The notes below the pieces were generated by a model that had not been told where the DNA came from, made no database searches, and was given only the letters and a program-made list of their open reading frames with translations. Positions 34,163 to 34,740 of a stretch of DNA of 34,740 nucleotides are shown here, piece by piece. Location of the stretch: positions 1 through 34,740 of the forward strand of contig NZ_JAFLJM010000031.1 of assembly GCF_017745675.1 (NCBI RefSeq). Direction: 5' to 3'. The translations under genes were made by a program, and so were the position numbers. The first letter of the stretch is position 1, and the number at the start of each line of letters is the position of its first letter. This stretch comes from Alkalihalobacillus sp. BA299 (GTDB lineage: Bacteria; Bacillota; Bacilli; Bacillales; Bacillaceae_F).

Positions 34163-34187
34163 GGGCCACAGTATTGTGGTCCTTTTT
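34163..34187 (+). terminator. Terminator of the purine permease gene
   Basis: GGGCCACA and TTGTGGTCC pair around a short loop and are followed by TTTTT, 13 bases after the stop. Confidence 0.85.
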
Positions 34188-34340
34188 GATTTGCTTTGTT
34201 AAAAGTAACTTTGATTAAACAAATAAGGTAATTTGATGGAAAGCCCATTTATCCGAGAATATTGTTTGTTACTAGAAGTGTGTTTTAGAATTTGTAAAAC
34301 GGCAGAGTTTAAAATGGGATATTTTTCTCGAAAAAAGTTA

Positions 34341-34369
34341 TTGATTTTTATTCGTATACTTGGTATATT
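34341..34369 (+). promoter_or_regulatory. Upstream rRNA promoter (P1)
   Basis: TTGATT (34341-34346) and TATATT (34364-34369) have a 17-base spacer. AT-rich sequence upstream could act as an UP element. A perfect 8-bp inverted repeat TTTCGTTG-T-CAACGAAA (34373-34389) follows directly. Confidence 0.6.
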
Positions 34370-34424
34370 TATTTTCGTTGTCAACGAAACAGTTTCTGAA
34401 AGAAAAAGTTATCAAAAAAAGTTG

Positions 34425-34453
34425 TTGACAGCGCAAGTGCTGATTGATATAAT
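34425..34453 (+). promoter_or_regulatory. Main rRNA promoter (P2), full consensus
   Basis: TTGACA (34425-34430) and TATAAT (34448-34453) are both perfect with a 17-base spacer. Such tandem promoters are typical of Bacillus rrn operons. Transcription would start near 34460. Confidence 0.92.
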
Positions 34454-34459
34454 ATAAAA

Positions 34460-34644
34460 GTCGCTTACGAGTGATGGAGTCCTTTGAAAACTGAACAAAA
34501 AGCCAAGCGAAATAAAGAGATACATGATATCTCGTCAATGTTTTAAAACGTCACAGTGATGAATGATCTTCGATTAAGAACGCGAACGTCCTGTTCGCAA
34601 CATCGAAGCCACCACATCCTGTGGAAGTGAGCTTAATCAAACAC
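34460..34644 (+). other. rRNA operon leader with processing and antitermination elements
   Basis: Contains CTTTGAAAACTGAACAAA-type leader sequence (about 34482-34499), commonly found before Bacillus rRNA genes. A hairpin CTTCGAT / ATCGAAG with inner GCGAAC / GTTCGC lies at about 34569-34608. The 3' part would pair with sequence beyond 16S to form the processing stem. Confidence 0.6.
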
Positions 34645-34740
34645 TTTTATGGAGAGTTTGATCCTGGCTCAGGACGAACGCTGGCGGCGTGCCTAATACA
34701 TGCAAGTCGAGCGGACCAATTAAGAGCTTGCTCTTAATTG
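34645..34740 (+). rRNA. 16S ribosomal RNA, 5' end (continues past the window)
   Basis: Begins TTTTATGGAGAGTTTGATCC and continues with the universal primer site and GACGAACGCTGGCGGCGTGC, then the first variable stem (CAATTAAGAGC / GCTCTTAATTG). Direction is plus. The 5' end is placed by analogy with Bacillus and may be off by a few bases. Confidence 0.97.

Noticed and set aside
34233..34457. 74-codon plus-strand frame before the rRNA gene
   Set aside because: It runs through both rRNA promoters, including the perfect -35 and -10, so it is a chance frame.

Overview
The window comes from a low-GC Firmicute of the family Bacillaceae. The support is the AT-rich codon use, the strong AGGAGG-type ribosome binding sites, the T-box and guanine riboswitch leaders, the PaiA/PaiB pair, the guaA - NCS2 permease - rRNA order, and a 16S rRNA 5' end of Bacillus type. 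An alkaliphilic or soil relative is plausible, but genus and species cannot be read from this sequence.

Layout. (1) 1-380: the first codons of a DapA-like aldolase/lyase on the minus strand, with a sigma-A promoter and two LacI-type palindromes. (2) 380-4415: a gene graveyard with remnants of an Mrr-type restriction endonuclease, a GntP-type permease, an aldo/keto reductase and a NikE/OppF-type ABC ATPase. The ATPase is in two pieces, and between them sits an intact T-box-controlled leuA of the long 2-isopropylmalate synthase type. (3) 4739-8890: a NarL-type two-component pair, a DUF4198 surface protein and a CopC-CopD fusion, apparently a copper or related metal uptake locus. The kinase has a one-base frameshift and copCD has one in-frame TGA. 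(4) 9000-10717: a MarR regulator with paired operators, then paiA and paiB. (5) 10797-11446: a Doc toxin with an AbrB-type antitoxin on the minus strand. (6) 11813-13516: a chemoreceptor. (7) 13764-15772: a decayed iron-type alcohol dehydrogenase behind a ribonucleic antiterminator (RAT) and terminator, next to an IS1182-type transposase. (8) 16574-25510: a catabolic cluster of GntR regulator, DUF2848 protein, nitrilase-family amidase, TRAP transporter DctPQM, Ldh2-type dehydrogenase, DUF1445 protein, a namA remnant and a BenE-type permease. (9) 25873-30670: a small unknown protein and a moxR - DUF58 - transglutaminase operon. (10) 30721-34149: guaA and an NCS2 purine permease, each behind its own guanine riboswitch. 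(11) 34341-34740: tandem rRNA promoters, the leader and the first ~96 bases of 16S rRNA.

How the parts fit. The 16.6-23.6 kb cluster is the best candidate for an undescribed pathway. A TRAP importer brings in an organic acid, a GntR/FCD repressor probably senses it, and an omega-amidase-like nitrilase, an Ldh2/DpkA-type oxidoreductase, a DUF2848 protein and a DUF1445 (YcsI/D-glutamate cyclase-like) protein probably process it. An amide-bearing or cyclic amino-acid-derived substrate would fit, but this is inference. The repressor's promoter carries a GntR-type palindrome followed directly by 3.6 copies of a 7-bp repeat. The guaA and permease units form a guanine-responsive purine regulon. Most of the first 16 kb shows decay (at least seven broken genes), while the right half is nearly intact.
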